DNA of 64,000 nt, taken from contig VTFK01000070.1 of the NCBI GenBank assembly GCA_009617715.1, positions 1 through 64,000 on the forward strand, read 5' to 3'. The translations under genes and the position numbers were made by a program. Shown here piece after piece: positions 37,341 through 48,097 of this stretch (its first letter is position 1; each line of letters starts with the position of its first letter). The DNA comes from Plectrocnemia conspersa (taxonomy: Eukaryota; Arthropoda; Insecta; Trichoptera; Polycentropodidae). Under the pieces are notes generated by a model. That model was given only the letters and a program-made list of their open reading frames with translations. It had not been told where the DNA came from and did not search any database.

Positions 37341-38027
37341 ATGTCGTACCAACTTTATAGAAACACAACCATCGGTAATACACTGGAAGAAAGCTTGGAC
37401 GAACTTATTCAAGTGAGTATATAAACAATATGTTTCTAAAGCTTAGGATGGTTAAAAATTGATTACCACAAACCAAAGTAACCCTTATTTATTCACATTA
37501 TGGTTTGCTACAATCTAAATTTAGATCAAATACGCCGATAATTCAGTTTCAGCAATATTTGTTTATAAATCAATATTTTGAGGTTATGTTAAATTTTGAC
37601 AAAATGAATTGGTTTCAGTTTGGTCAAATAACTCCTGCTTTGGCTATTAAAGTACTCTTACAATTTGATAAATCCATCAATCAAGCTTTGTCTACAAGGG
37701 TGAAAAACAGGATTACGTTCAGAGCTGGAAAATTACACACATATAGGTAAACTTTAAAATTTACCTCTTATTAATGATAGATTTTAATGGTTTCTCACAT
37801 TTCTTTTAGGTTCTGTGATAACGTATGGACGTTCATGCTGCATGATGTCGAATTTCGCGATATTCAAGAAATCGCAACCGTTAGAAAAGTGAAAATTGTT
37901 GCCTGCGACGGAAAGAGTGAGATTGAATGACATTTTTTAACGAATTTTATCATTACGTTTTTATTCAATAATCTTATTTCAATTTAATTGTTTTTTTTCA
38001 GATGCTGAGGAAGCTTCCAGACGTTAA
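37341..38027 (+). CDS. TfIIA-S: transcription initiation factor IIA small (gamma) subunit
   Basis: Small subunit of the general factor TFIIA, which binds TBP-DNA and stabilises the pre-initiation complex in the nucleus. Four exons: 37341-37412, 37619-37746, 37810-37916 and 38002-38027. All have GT/AG borders and an unbroken frame, giving 110 aa (the family is about 106-109). Exon 1 encodes [20 protein letters not shown] and ELIQ, the conserved N-terminal helix. Exon 2 has [20 protein letters not shown] of the four-helix bundle. Exon 3 holds the C-terminal beta-barrel signature [20 protein letters not shown] and [10 protein letters not shown]. The short exon 4 gives an acidic-then-basic tail (DAEEASRR). 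The ATG at 37341 is the only start that supplies the conserved N-terminus. Introns are small (206, 63 and 85 bp). TIGNTLEES and HDVEF are ordinary variants, and nothing suggests a pseudogene. Confidence 0.97.
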
Positions 38028-38204
38028 TATACACCAAAAATTACCATCTGCTGCTAAGATGATATCTTATTATCATTCCAAAGAACTGAATCTTATTAAT
38101 CATTATGAATAGTTATTAATATATTATGAAAGCTCTTATATGAATAGTACATTTGAAGAACATGTAATGTCACGCAAATGTGAAATTTAGATATTGCTGA
38201 TTAA

Positions 38205-38848
38205 CCCTTCAGGCACGTATGACGTGCACCGCAGGCGGATCAAAAACCACCTACAGGGACGTATGACGTGCACCGCACGTGCATAAAAAATCTTTCAAGC
38301 ACATATAACGTGCACCGCAAGCCCATCAAAAATCCCACACATATGGACAGAAGAAAATAGTGCCCTGTTTTATTATCTACTTAACAGAACAATGCTTTCA
38401 TTCAAATAACTTGATTACTATAAAAAATGGATTCAAGCTTTAGATGTAAAAAAAAATTTTATTCGAAAAAATGTTCAATTTATCGTTTTTTTCAAAATAA
38501 CGACCCCAACTTGTCGGCATACATAAAGGATTTCAGTTTTTGACACATTCAAGTCACATAAAGAATGATGTTTATTATTGTATTTCAAGTATTATTTTTT
38601 TTCGGTTTTTATACATATGTATGGCATCTTATTCGAAAAAACCACTATTAGAATCAGCAAAAGATCGCGATTCATATTCAGATATTGTACATCGAGTGAA
38701 ACTGATGTTGAAGAACAAGAGCGCCACGAAATAGACAATTTTTTGATAAACCTCAAATATTAATATGAATTTTATCTTTATCTCCATTAAAAAAAAATAT
38801 GACGTCCCTGGGACTGAAAATCTGTTTTAGGCATACGAGCCTGAAGGG
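38205..38848. mobile_element. piggyBac-like element flanked by TTAA
   Basis: A 644-bp element between TTAA at 38201-38204 and TTAA at 38849-38852. The ends are inverted: left cccttcaggcacgtatg, right (reverse complement) cccttcaggctcgtatg, with one mismatch in 17. TTAA duplication and CCC ends are diagnostic of piggyBac. Inside the left end are three subterminal direct repeats of cgtatgacgtgcaccgca (starting 38216, 38260 and about 38302). Two overlapping plus-strand ORFs (38540-38763) of about 60 codons have no clear transposase domain. It is non-autonomous or a deletion remnant, and begins 177 bp after the TFIIA-S stop. Confidence 0.88.
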
Positions 38849-38852
38849 TTAA

Positions 38853-39058
38853 CACTAGATTTACGGTACTCTTCAAATTGATAGATTTCTGATTTGCTTT
38901 GTATCAAATCAGTATTTTTACGACTATATTTGAACAATGCAAATACATTAACACTATTTTTATTTTCGGAAACTTCTTATTTTTAAGAATCTGGTCACTG
39001 TATATATATTTTTAATGACATCGGTCAAATTATCGGGTTTATGTCCATAAATCTAGTG
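38853..39058. mobile_element. second TTAA-flanked MITE, abutting the first
   Basis: A 206-bp element whose inverted ends are cactagatttacgg (left) and cactagatttatgg (right, reverse complement). TTAA lies at 38849-38852 and 39059-39062. The left TTAA is the same four bases that close the piggyBac-like element before it. The ends differ from that element, so this is a different piggyBac-type family. There is no coding capacity. Confidence 0.82.
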
Positions 39059-39062
39059 TTAA

Positions 39063-40505
39063 AGAGTGACTGAACAACAACAAAAAGAGCTGTAAAAATC
39101 AAAATAAATTTTGTACATAATTAATTAATGTTTTATTTAAAGTCCTTCTTTAAAAAACCAGTTATCCATAGAAATCCTGTACTATTATATATCCACCCGT
39201 TTTTCTGTAATATAATTGACATTAATTACATCCAGTTACTCCCTGAGCTAAACATAGAATTTTAATAATTTGCCAGTGAACTTCATTTAATTGATTTTGT
39301 CTAGTTTTGAGATTGAAGGGATGTGACTTCGCAGCTAGATATACACCGGAAAAGATGTTTATTTGATAAGTACAATCAACCACAGAATGCAACTCCTGGA
39401 AGTCAGTGAGTCTTTACTCTTGTGTTTGTCAGCTGAATATTGGTGGAGTAGCTAGGGTTGTGTTCTCAGGATGCTTTCTTAACGATCTGCATATGTCTCT
39501 GTGGCTCTGTCTAAGCCTTTATGCCTTGGTGTTTCTCCAGAGTCTGCATCGATGTGACCAATTGTCATTTATTTTATATTGTTTGTTCGAGACAGCTCTA
39601 TGGATGAAGATATTTATGTACCAATTGCATCGCTTTTTAAGCACACCTCCAACTCTGTTCACGCCTTAAGAAAATACACAGCCTAGAAGGCTACTTCGAC
39701 GATCGGTAACCAAGGAGTCTGAAGAACAAGTCATAGATGCAAGGTCGAACGAATTGTTAATGGCCTGCGTCTTCTCATACAAAGGGTTGTTTTTATTAAC
39801 GGTGATAATGAGTGGTTAGCGTTATTGAAAGGAATGTGCTATTGTGTCATATCTGGTGTCCGTGCACAGTTTCTATGATTGATGCTGGTCTTTTGTGGTG
39901 TGGAGAACTCTCTTCCATTATGTAATAAGTGATCTTAACTTTCGAAACCGGGTTGATAATTTTCTACTGTACGAATTTATCATTTAATTTTTATGGTTAT
40001 CTTTCAATTTGTAATTAACGGCGCAGGTGGTTGAAAACTCCATAATAAGCGGCGCCCCTGAAGCTCTACAAGCAGAGCTAACGTCGCCGCACCATACGTC
40101 ACGACTTTGTTACTTTTGTGTCGCCAGCATTTAATTATCAGCAGTGCCAAGGTTCTCATTCTCTCTCTCTAGTTGAATATCGTGATTGTAAATCGCTAGG
40201 GCAGGAGCCGTGTGGGAGCCTAGATTTCTTATGGCCAAAACTTGGCGGCACTTGAGTAGCACTGACGTGACGGTTATGGGCTCGACTAGCAATCTTCGGG
40301 CGTTCGGTTTGTCTTAATCGGCCGCTGTAGCAACAAGGTTGCAAAAACAAAATCTCCCCAGTTTGTGAAAGTATATAAATACGACTATACATGGCCTAAT
40401 TAAAAACTTCCGCTCAATGCACTAGCCCTACAACATCATAAAATACTTACACCAGAGCTATAACTCCATTTTTAACTAATTAATTTTGTCTAAGCTTTTA
40501 ACTAA
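39063..40505. other. no supported gene; hairpin at 40049-40090
   Basis: 39400-39670 has an 87-codon ORF rich in Leu/Cys/Phe that I do not support. 40020-40400 is GC-richer, with an imperfect long hairpin: outer gcggcg (40049-40054) with cgccgc (40085-40090), inner agctct (40062-40067) with agagct (40074-40079) around acaagc. A CT microsatellite (ctctctctct) lies at 40160-40170. Probably a repeat, class unknown. Confidence 0.35.
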
Positions 40506-40769
40506 AGTCTGATTTACACGGTGTCAGTCGAAGTTGCCAGTCACTGGATGCCAGCGACTAGCACCGCCTCTGGCATGCTAGCAGCTGACAGCGCTAGTAG
40601 AACAAATATTTTTTTTTTGCTGGCACGCCAGCTCCCCTTTCCACCACACTACCGTACTGGCGCAATGTGAGTAGCGCTTTTTCGCAACAATAACTCTATC
40701 ACTTGCTGGCACTGTCACCAGTCAATTTCCAGCTGGCATGCCAGCAACTGGCAGCGTGTAAATCAGCCC
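40506..40769. mobile_element. Harbinger-like MITE, copy A
   Basis: A 264-bp element with inverted ends ctgatttacacggtgtcag / ctgatttacacgctgccag (right end reverse-complemented) and TAA on both sides (40503-40505, 40770-40772). A 3-bp TWA duplication is typical of PIF/Harbinger. The subterminal parts are runs of CTGGCA/TGCCAG. The centre contains ccaccacactaccgtactgg, shared with the copies at 44418 and 47470. No transposase. Confidence 0.82.
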
Positions 40770-42289
40770 TAAAAGTAGTCGACAACCAACAATAGATGGA
40801 AACGTTAAAAGAAATAACCACTTCCCTCTTTACGTCAGCAGCCTTTGATCCATCTTGACGTCTGGAAGCCAGAGTTTAACGATTTGTAGAGCCGATTGAT
40901 CCTCCGAATGAAGACATGGGGAAAAGGACTCGTATATAATAAGATAAATATACAAACTTTACGTTAAAGCGATTAAAATTGTTGCACAATATTAAAAATC
41001 AATAAAGAATATTATTTTTGTCTGATGGTAGGATATTTAAATTTAACCAGAGGTATATGCTATTTCTGTAAATAAAACAGAGGGTATAAGCAGGCCCACG
41101 CGGTAATATAAGATAAGGTAAGAGCGTCAGGCCGCACGCTATTAATTTTCACTCACTCTCGTCACTTAGCACGCGAGCGAGCGAAAGAGAAAAGATCTCA
41201 CCGCACGGACCTGTGTACGAGTATAAGGCGAATACCTCTATATACCTCCCTCTGATGTATAAAATATTTTACAGAATATCAAAAGAGTTTTAGTATTGCT
41301 ATTACTTATCAAATCGTATGGCAAAATTGCGTAGTGTGCAGATCAGACTTTTAAAAATATCAATGGAAAAGACTGAAGAGAATTTTTTTATTCGTTTAGC
41401 AGGACGATTTACGATAAATATATTTCTTTTATCTTTAAAAATATTCAAATATGTATAATTTTTTTTGAAAATGCATGGCTGATATTTCGGCCCGTAAAAA
41501 AAATGTTTTGCCCTTCTAACATAAAAAGGGATAAGTAGGCAGGATTTTAATAACACGATTATTATTTTATATGCATGGCATATTGGCGGTGTGCAGTTAG
41601 AGGCTACATATATAAATTTAGATAAATAAATAAATATTTTTTTATTTAAATTTAATTTAATATAAAACAATTTATATTAAACCCTTAGACCGCCGACCGG
41701 TAAATTGTTAATTACTCGCTGTACGCCATGCGTTTTTAGCGATATAATTTTTTGGCTACTTACTCTGTTTAACACATCATTACAGGCAAAATACTCAATT
41801 TTTATATTTTAAAATTATATATGTATGATTAACATGGTTTAAACATTCTAATTATATCAATAAACAAACATTTTTAGTCGTATTGTTGGATATATGGAGT
41901 GAACAAAAAAAAATCTATTCGTCGGTCCGCGAGCTGGCTCGCGTACGCACACCTACACACACATGAACGCGCGCGGCACTATACAAGCGAACGACAAGCA
42001 GGGTCATGCTCACACTGAGACAATTTTAATATATAAATCTGCAACGCATTTTTTCTTCGTCTGAACTACATCCTGTTATAAAAATTTACAAATCGACAAG
42101 ATTTCTTTGATGCATACAAAATCACATATATCGTACACAAAATAACCCTAATAACCTAACCGTTTGTTTTGATCAATGGTGTTTGCAATTGGTTGTTGTT
42201 GAAGGTTGTCATATTTCTTTATATAAAAAATAATAAATAATAAAACTTGATAGCAAGATACGATATTACATTTAACTATATATAATTAT
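40770..42289. other. stretch with a possible piggyBac-like left end and GC patches
   Basis: 41090-41230 is GC-richer and unassigned. The 122-codon minus-strand ORF at 41302-41670 is the longest in the window, but is Lys/Ile/Phe/Tyr-rich with no domain, so I do not call it a gene. At 41677, TTAA is followed by acccttagaccgccgaccgg, which looks like a piggyBac-type terminus. An inverted repeat, cgcgagc tg gctcgcg, lies at 41928-41943 within a GC-rich patch (41920-42010). Confidence 0.35.
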
Positions 42290-42660
42290 ATGTATAATTT
42301 ATAAATATACATATTCTTCTTCTTCTTCTTCCACGGCACTACAACCGGTGATCGGTTTTGGCATTTCCACCTAATTTCTTGTAGGGCTTCTAGATATATC
42401 TTGAGTTTTAGTATTTCTTCCGATATTGTTTTGTATTTTTTCCTGGTAGTAATATTGCACATTCCAGCTTCCAAAATTGAAGTCCAATCGTTTATCTAGA
42501 TTTCGATCGTCTAGGTCATTATGAATCGGGGCGGATTTATTATTTCTTTGTAATTTTTTCATAACTATTTGGATTTATCCACGTTGGTTGGTTTGCTCCA
42601 TGATAGAAACCCTCCTCCTTTATCGGGCTTGGGACCGGCAAGATTGCAACATATCTACAC
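42290..42660 (-). pseudogene. non-LTR retrotransposon, endonuclease N-terminus fragment
   Basis: Minus-strand frames give DFNFGSWNVQ (42470-42490) and, after a frameshift, EEILKLKIYLEALQEIRWKC (about 42360-42420). This is the opening of the apurinic endonuclease domain (G-T-W-N-V-R-T-L ... D-I-x-A-L-Q-E-I-R-W, where N and E are active-site residues) found in RTE/R1-like elements. The sequence then jumps to ccgatcaccggttgtagtgc and cgtggaagaagaagaag, which looks like the 3' tail, so the middle is deleted. Confidence 0.7.
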
Positions 42661-43338
42661 TCCAGGCGGAATATGTAATATATATTACACACACACACAT
42701 ATATATACAATAAATAATAAACTTTTCGACCATCGTGACGCATAACCTGTTAGGTCACGATGGTATTGTTTAATGTAAAATAAATAGAACAAGTAAAATA
42801 AAATGATTCTACGACAAGGAATCGTTTTGTTATTATTATTATTATTATTATTTAATATTTACTAAGAGTTAATATTGATATTTTATTAATTATATCTTAT
42901 TTATATTTATTAATAAGAATTTAATAGTAATTATTATTATTATTATTATGTAATTATTACAAACAATAAAACCAATCCCACAAAACAGTTGACAATATTA
43001 AAACAGTCGAAATAACGTATAAATATATATTTACAAATCACAATTAATTGAAATATTGATGACATAATTTAATTTCGATTCATAAATTTTAAAAAAAAAC
43101 GAATTTCCGCGATGGTGCTAACCCTAAAAGTGGTCTAAATAAGCACGATCGAAACCACGCGCGAAATACAAACGACTAAAATTAAGGCGTGACTTTATAA
43201 TTATATATACCACTGTTTCATCGCAAATTCTATAAATAAAATCACTGAAATCGTTTACTAGGAACTCAAACTGATTTTTAAAACATATATTGCCAACTTT
43301 TACCTTTCCGTTTCTTTAAAAAATGAAGGTTTTAACGA
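42661..43338. other. microsatellites, no gene
   Basis: A CA/TA stretch lies at 42686-42712 and two (tta)n runs at 42831-42853 and 42929-42948. The rest is AT-rich non-coding. Confidence 0.6.
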
Positions 43339-43415
43339 GCGCATCATATCATGCGCTTGGCGTTAGACAGTAGATTTAGTTGCGCATGATATCATGCGCT
43401 TGGCGTTGAAAGGAT
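43339..43415. repeat. two direct copies of an 18-bp palindrome
   Basis: gcgcatcatatcatgcgc (43339-43356, one mismatch) and gcgcatgatatcatgcgc (43382-43399, a perfect palindrome) are each followed by ttggcgtt. Period 43 bp. Arrangement and sequence resemble piggyBac subterminal repeats (reverse complement cctttcaacgccaagcgc), with a possible partner terminus at 41681. A clean TTAA on this side is absent (attatat). Confidence 0.75.
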
Positions 43416-43439
43416 TATATATTGAATAATGTATATTTT

Positions 43440-43571
43440 AAATGGCCGTTTTAACTGGTGCTAAGGCCACACCCATCTACACGTCAGATTACACATAGTT
43501 TTGTCTGGTGGTATTGTTCTGTCTGGTGGGATTGGTTTTTCTTCCAATTTATTGCAAAGTAAAGCGTCATA
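43440..43571 (+). promoter_or_regulatory. selenoprotein K homologue upstream region
   Basis: Immediately 5' of the start codon, GC-richer than its surroundings. It contains gtctggtgg twice (43503 and 43521). No TATA box is evident. Presumed promoter and 5' untranslated region. Confidence 0.35.
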
Positions 43572-46404
43572 ATGGTGTACGTAAACTCGGGTGAGACATT
43601 TATTCATAATTTTCGCTTGCCAATGATCTGCCACAATCCAGAGCAGAAAACATTAAAAGTCGCCACTGACGTTTTGCACGACTTAGTTGTGATTTTTGTT
43701 TTTCATTCTGTACATTAAGTGTTGCGAACATATAAAGCTATGCTTTATTGCGTTTCTTTATTTTCATTATAAAATCGAATCATATATTGTTTACTAAAGA
43801 TATGGAAAAAAACATTGCTTTAATGACTTCCTGTTTAGATTAAATATGCAATTTATAACAACATGTTTAGTTAATAGATGTTTAAACGTGTATATATTTT
43901 ACTGTTTTGGCGATTTATTTCTGTTTATACGGATTTTTGTCAGATTTGACGTTGTTCTTTTTATCAAATTATTTTTATATTTTGAGTTGTTACCAACGTG
44001 TGAAATTAAATCGAAGATTTTGGAGATTTATGTTTTTAATATATATTTTTGCGATTTATGATTATAATTTAATAACATTGTTCAAAAACTTAGCGCATTT
44101 TGCAACAAAGTTATAATAAATCAGTTAATATTTAAAATTTCATGCCGATTTCAACTGTGTAGGGCTTAAGAAGTACGTCGACGTAATAAATAAAACAGCA
44201 AGAATGGACAAAACATTATACAATAGCTTGCATTCTCAATTACCATAAAAAGAGATGTCGCTCAAATAATCTGAAACAATCTACCATTTTTAATGTATGA
44301 GTGAAATCTTTAAAAGACACAACCTACCGATGGAAATATAAGTCTGGGGTAGTGTGTTATTCTTATCCACTTAAATCCAAACTTCCGCTGCGACTACATC
44401 CCATTATCTGAAAATAAGGGCTGATTTACACGCTACCAGTTGCTGGCATGCCAGTTGGAAGTTGACTAGCGGGTCACTTACCGTTTATACTGAAAAGCAA
44501 CTGAACGAATTATTATTGCGAAAAAGCGTAACTCACCTTGCGTTAGTACGGTAGTGTGGTGGAAGGGGAGCTGGCGTGCCAGTAAAACAAAAATATTTGT
44601 TCTGCTGTGGCGCATTGGCTTTTCCAGTGATCGGCGTTAAGCGTTTACACGGTGCTACTCGCTGGCATCCAATGGCTGGCAACTTCGGCTGGCATCATGT
44701 AAATCAGCCTTAACAAACAGTCGCTGCTTCTTGAAGTGTCCTACGTGACTAACGTAGGACGTGTTTGTTATTTTCGCGTCGCGCCGCTTTGCATGGGAAC
44801 GGCGCCGACACGATTTTATTACTTTTGATGTGGATTTCTGACTTCTGAGAAGGGATAATTGTTTTTGTGCCCTCCTATTGACCAAAATCCGGTTTGAATA
44901 TACTATGACGAAGGCTCTCATATCAGAAATTCGTAGTAATATTAGTAAGGATAGCTATCATATTTTTAAAACATAGTGTAATATCCAAGTGCAGAAAAAC
45001 TATGAAACATTTTGTTTGTACTTCTTCTGCTTATTATTCCCCGAGAGATAAGTTGACTTAGTTTATATTTTGGACTTAACCCAATGAAAGTTTTAAAACA
45101 ATAATTAGTTTCAAAACCTTCATTAGGTTAGGTCTGTGTTTGAACAGAAAATGAACGTTTCTCAACTATCAAATTGAGTTCCACAGACATTTTAGAGCAG
45201 CATATAAATCATATTTTCATATCAGTTGAATTATATTTTCGCTAGTAGAAATATATGTATATCTGCTGGTGAAAATGTACATTGACTTCACTAGTGAAAA
45301 TATAACTTCACTAAAAAATCCACACTCACTGTAACATGTGAATAAATAATGATCCATAATATTTCATTAAATGACATGCATTTTTCTGGCCAAATTTAAT
45401 TTGGGTCAACTGGTCGCCAAGGTAATATATTCATAAAATTATCTCTGAGTAACTAATGAAATAATATACTGTAAATTTTATCATCAAATTATTTAAAATG
45501 GCTTCAGAATATATATAGATTCCTTTAGATTACAATTGAAAAACTTTTTTATGCATGACATACATGCCTTTGGACTTCTAAAAGTTAAAATACTTTTCAA
45601 GTATTTTTAATATACACAAGTTAAAACGATAAATTTTAGATTTTTTTAAAAATAAAACAAAACCATATTAAAAAATCTAAATATACAATTGAAATCGCCT
45701 TGTAATTTTGTTAGATTATCGTATTTTTATGGCAAAATATTGTGCAATGAAATAGTTAAGAATTATTGTAATTTATATATTATAATGATGCTTGTCTTTT
45801 TTAAATATTGTCTGAACGAATGTGCATAAATGCTCGGCATTTGTCAAAGGTCATTGGTTTTCAGGCGATAAATCATAGTTATGATATCAATATATTAAGT
45901 ATATATATATATAATTTATTAAGTATATATATATAATTTATCGCCGTGATGATAAATTATATAAACATATATACTTCAATTATGTTTTTTTTTAAAGATG
46001 GTACCGTGAGTAACGAGCGTTCCTTCAGTCTCTCGTCTATTTCTAACTTCATCTGGGGATTGTTCAACTTTACTTATATGTTGTGAGTTAAATTAATCAA
46101 ATTAAATAGTCTGCATATATATTTCATATAATATAAATATTTTTTCAGCGTATGGACATTGTTTAATCCAGGTCAATCAGCAACCGGAAATAGATACTCG
46201 ACTGATTACCGTCCACCAGGCAGCGGGTAAATGTGCTTTATATAAATATGACTGTTTTATGGAAAACATAAAAGTGTAATTTTTTATGTATTTAGATATA
46301 GACCTGGTGATAGATTCCGAACTTTCCCACCATCTGGTTCTCCCAATCCTCCACCAACAGGTGGATGTGCAGGAGGTGGATGCTCAGGAGGTAGCTGCGG
46401 TTAA
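43572..46404 (+). CDS. SelK: selenoprotein K homologue, Cys in place of Sec
   Basis: Small ER membrane protein of the selenoprotein K family, linked in animals to ER-associated degradation and palmitoylation complexes. Exons: 43572-43590, 45998-46082, 46149-46226 and 46296-46404. All have GT/AG borders with frame preserved, giving 96 aa. Exon 1 has only MVYVNS plus one base. The conserved start MVY.S.G.V is completed after a 2.4-kb intron (DGTVSNERSFSLSSI). One membrane segment spans about residues 21-40 (SNFIWGLFNFTYMFVWTLF). The tail is Gly/Pro/Arg-rich (YRPPGSGYRPGDRFR) and ends GGCAGGGCSGGSCG with Cys at 85, 90 and 95. No in-frame UGA occurs, so Cys95 occupies the usual Sec place near the C-terminus. 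Intron 1 contains a Harbinger-like MITE. Exon 1 is the least certain part, but its splice, phase and residues all fit. Confidence 0.9.
44418..44710. mobile_element. Harbinger-like MITE, copy B, in SelK intron 1
   Basis: A 293-bp element with inverted ends gggctgatttacacgctacc and (reverse complement) aggctgatttacatgatgcc, flanked by TAA at 44415-44417 and 44711-44713. It shares the TGCCAG-rich arms and the ccaccacactaccgtac core (reverse orientation here) with copies A and C. Non-coding. It is antisense to copy A in core orientation. Confidence 0.82.
45240..45420. repeat. dispersed repeat fragment (matches 8330-9480 in parts)
   Basis: Contains ctggtgaaaatgtacattga, cttcactagtgaaaatataac, and ttcattaaatgacatgca in the order seen at 8340 and 9391, but much closer together. 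It may be an internally deleted copy of one element. Lies in SelK intron 1. Confidence 0.45.
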
Positions 46405-47100
46405 GATGTCATTTGCAAATTCCAATAATAACTTGTTTAATACAAAATATTATTATGATAAATTCACTTATATATCTTTTTTTTTAATCAATGTTAACTA
46501 AATAACGATACATTAAATTATAGTAACTAAATGCTATGTTTCATTTGTAAAAAAGGCGTAATATGATATAATACTTGTTGAAGAAGGATAATTAAAATGG
46601 TACTCCATTACAGCTTGGATTGACACACATTTGTCTGTGCATTCTTCTTTTACAAAGAGTATATTGTGGTTTTTATATTAAGATTGGAAGGTAAATCCAC
46701 ATTGGAAAAACCTAAGTAAAACCATGTCGTGTTCCAGTGGTAGATTTACTCAAAAGTAATATATTTTCTTAAGAATCATTTCAAAAAATTTTCAGACATA
46801 TCCACATTTTGATAAGGATAAATAATGGAAATAAGTTAAAGACAATGAAAGATTGATATTTTAAGTTATACTCAAAACTGGAATTCCTCAAGAATAGTTA
46901 TATAATCAACTTCAGTAGTTTGAAGAAATGTTTAGCGGCAGACAACTCTGCAAGAATGCAACTAATTGTATCCCAATGCTCCTAAATGAAAGAAAATAAC
47001 GTAGGAACAATCTAATGCCGAACAATATCAAGAAAGAAGATACAGTATGACACTAAAGGGCAGATGGTTGTTGGAAGCCCATCTTCATAGTAAATTTAAA
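46405..47100. other. 3' flank of SelK, no other gene
   Basis: Holds the SelK 3' untranslated region at its left end. No further coding sequence is supported. The right end may belong to the retrotransposon fragment that follows. Confidence 0.4.
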
Positions 47101-47325
47101 TCACTGTAGAGAGAAAAAATCTGCAACAAATCGAATGCATCTAAACAATTTAAAATCATTAGCATACGGTAGAAATCTGGAATTCGTAACTGTTGTGCTT
47201 ATGTCATCAATAAATATCGTAAAGACCCGATGGACATTTGATGAACCCCCTAAAGAGTGAAGATTTCTTTCGACAATTGGTCGCCGTAGGTTTGAGCTGT
47301 ACGATCGTTTCAATAACTCTGACAA
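47101..47325 (-). pseudogene. non-LTR reverse transcriptase fragment
   Basis: The minus-strand frame contains VFTIFIDDISTTVTNSRFLP followed by YANDFKLFR. It matches the L-F-x-x-x-I-N-D-I ... Y-A-D-D-x-K-x-x palm region, with the catalytic Y-A-D-D changed to Y-A-N-D. Short and isolated, with no endonuclease or 3' tail. Same region of the protein as the fragment at 12899-13095. Confidence 0.6.
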
Positions 47326-47469
47326 TTTTTTATACTAATAAACCACGACAACCTTTAATCAGTATATGTGTACAATTTCTCTTGTATTCCCATATCAAGT
47401 TATTTCGTCACTGTTTTAATGAAAGTTAGTAATCGTGGAACGGGAAGAACGAAAGTCATGCTGTTGATC

Positions 47470-47832
47470 CAGCAAAAATATTTGTTTTACTAGCACTCCA
47501 CCACACTACCGTACTGGCGCAATAGTTCTTCCAGTTGCTGGCACTGTGTCTTCTAGTCCAGTCAAATAAGGCGAAATAAAGGCTAAATCTCGGAATGAAA
47601 GGTAGAAAACTGAAATTTTGCATAAACCTTTGTTTTGACGTTTTAAAGACAGATGGGTGTCACATGCAACAAAGAAAGAGATTAAGAATGCAATTTCGTG
47701 TAACGGTACTTCGTACAGACGACACGGGAATCTTATGAAGCAAACGGTAAGGCGCCAGTGATCTGGAATGTCAGTCGCCGCATGCCAGTGACCCTTCAGT
47801 AGACCAGCAACTGGCAGCATGTAAATCAGCCC
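47470..47832. mobile_element. Harbinger-like MITE, copy C, left-truncated
   Basis: The right end gcatgtaaatcagccc, followed by TTA, matches the family. The core ccaccacactaccgtactgg lies at 47498. The left terminal repeat is missing, and about 180 bp of unrelated or more divergent interior separates core and right arm. A 104-codon minus-strand ORF (47506-47820) runs through the whole copy from the TIR. It resembles no transposase I know and may be an accident of GC-rich sequence. Confidence 0.65.
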
Positions 47833-48097
47833 TTATTATGAGAAGAAGAAAGCGACTGAGCAAAAGGAAAAAAGGTTCCTCGAAAATAAAAATAAAATAT
47901 TGCGTGAAACTTTCAGGTCCACTAAAACCGTTGTATCTTACTTTAACAGAAAAAGTCAGTGATGAATCTCCATCGAACAGGTATTAATCATAGCATCTCA
48001 AATGTGCCGCTTTCGGATTTACCGTTTCGTAGTTCAATTAGTTTTGGCAGACGGATAGCAATTAGAGACAGATTGGGCCACTGCAGTAGTAATTTAT

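Noticed and set aside
39406..39669. 87-codon plus-strand ORF
   Set aside because: Leu/Cys/Phe-rich with no domain, splice partner or conserved motif.
41302..41670. Longest ORF in the window, 122 codons, minus strand
   Set aside because: Lys/Ile/Phe/Tyr/Asn-rich composition of the kind chance AT-rich ORFs give, with no domain, no splice logic and no GC rise.
42128..42165. Telomere-like ccctaataacctaacc
   Set aside because: Too short and irregular for a TTAGG array.
47506..47820. 104-codon minus-strand ORF as a transposase
   Set aside because: Starts inside a MITE terminal repeat and follows its GC-rich sequence; no DDE or Myb-like motif. Kept only as part of the MITE description.
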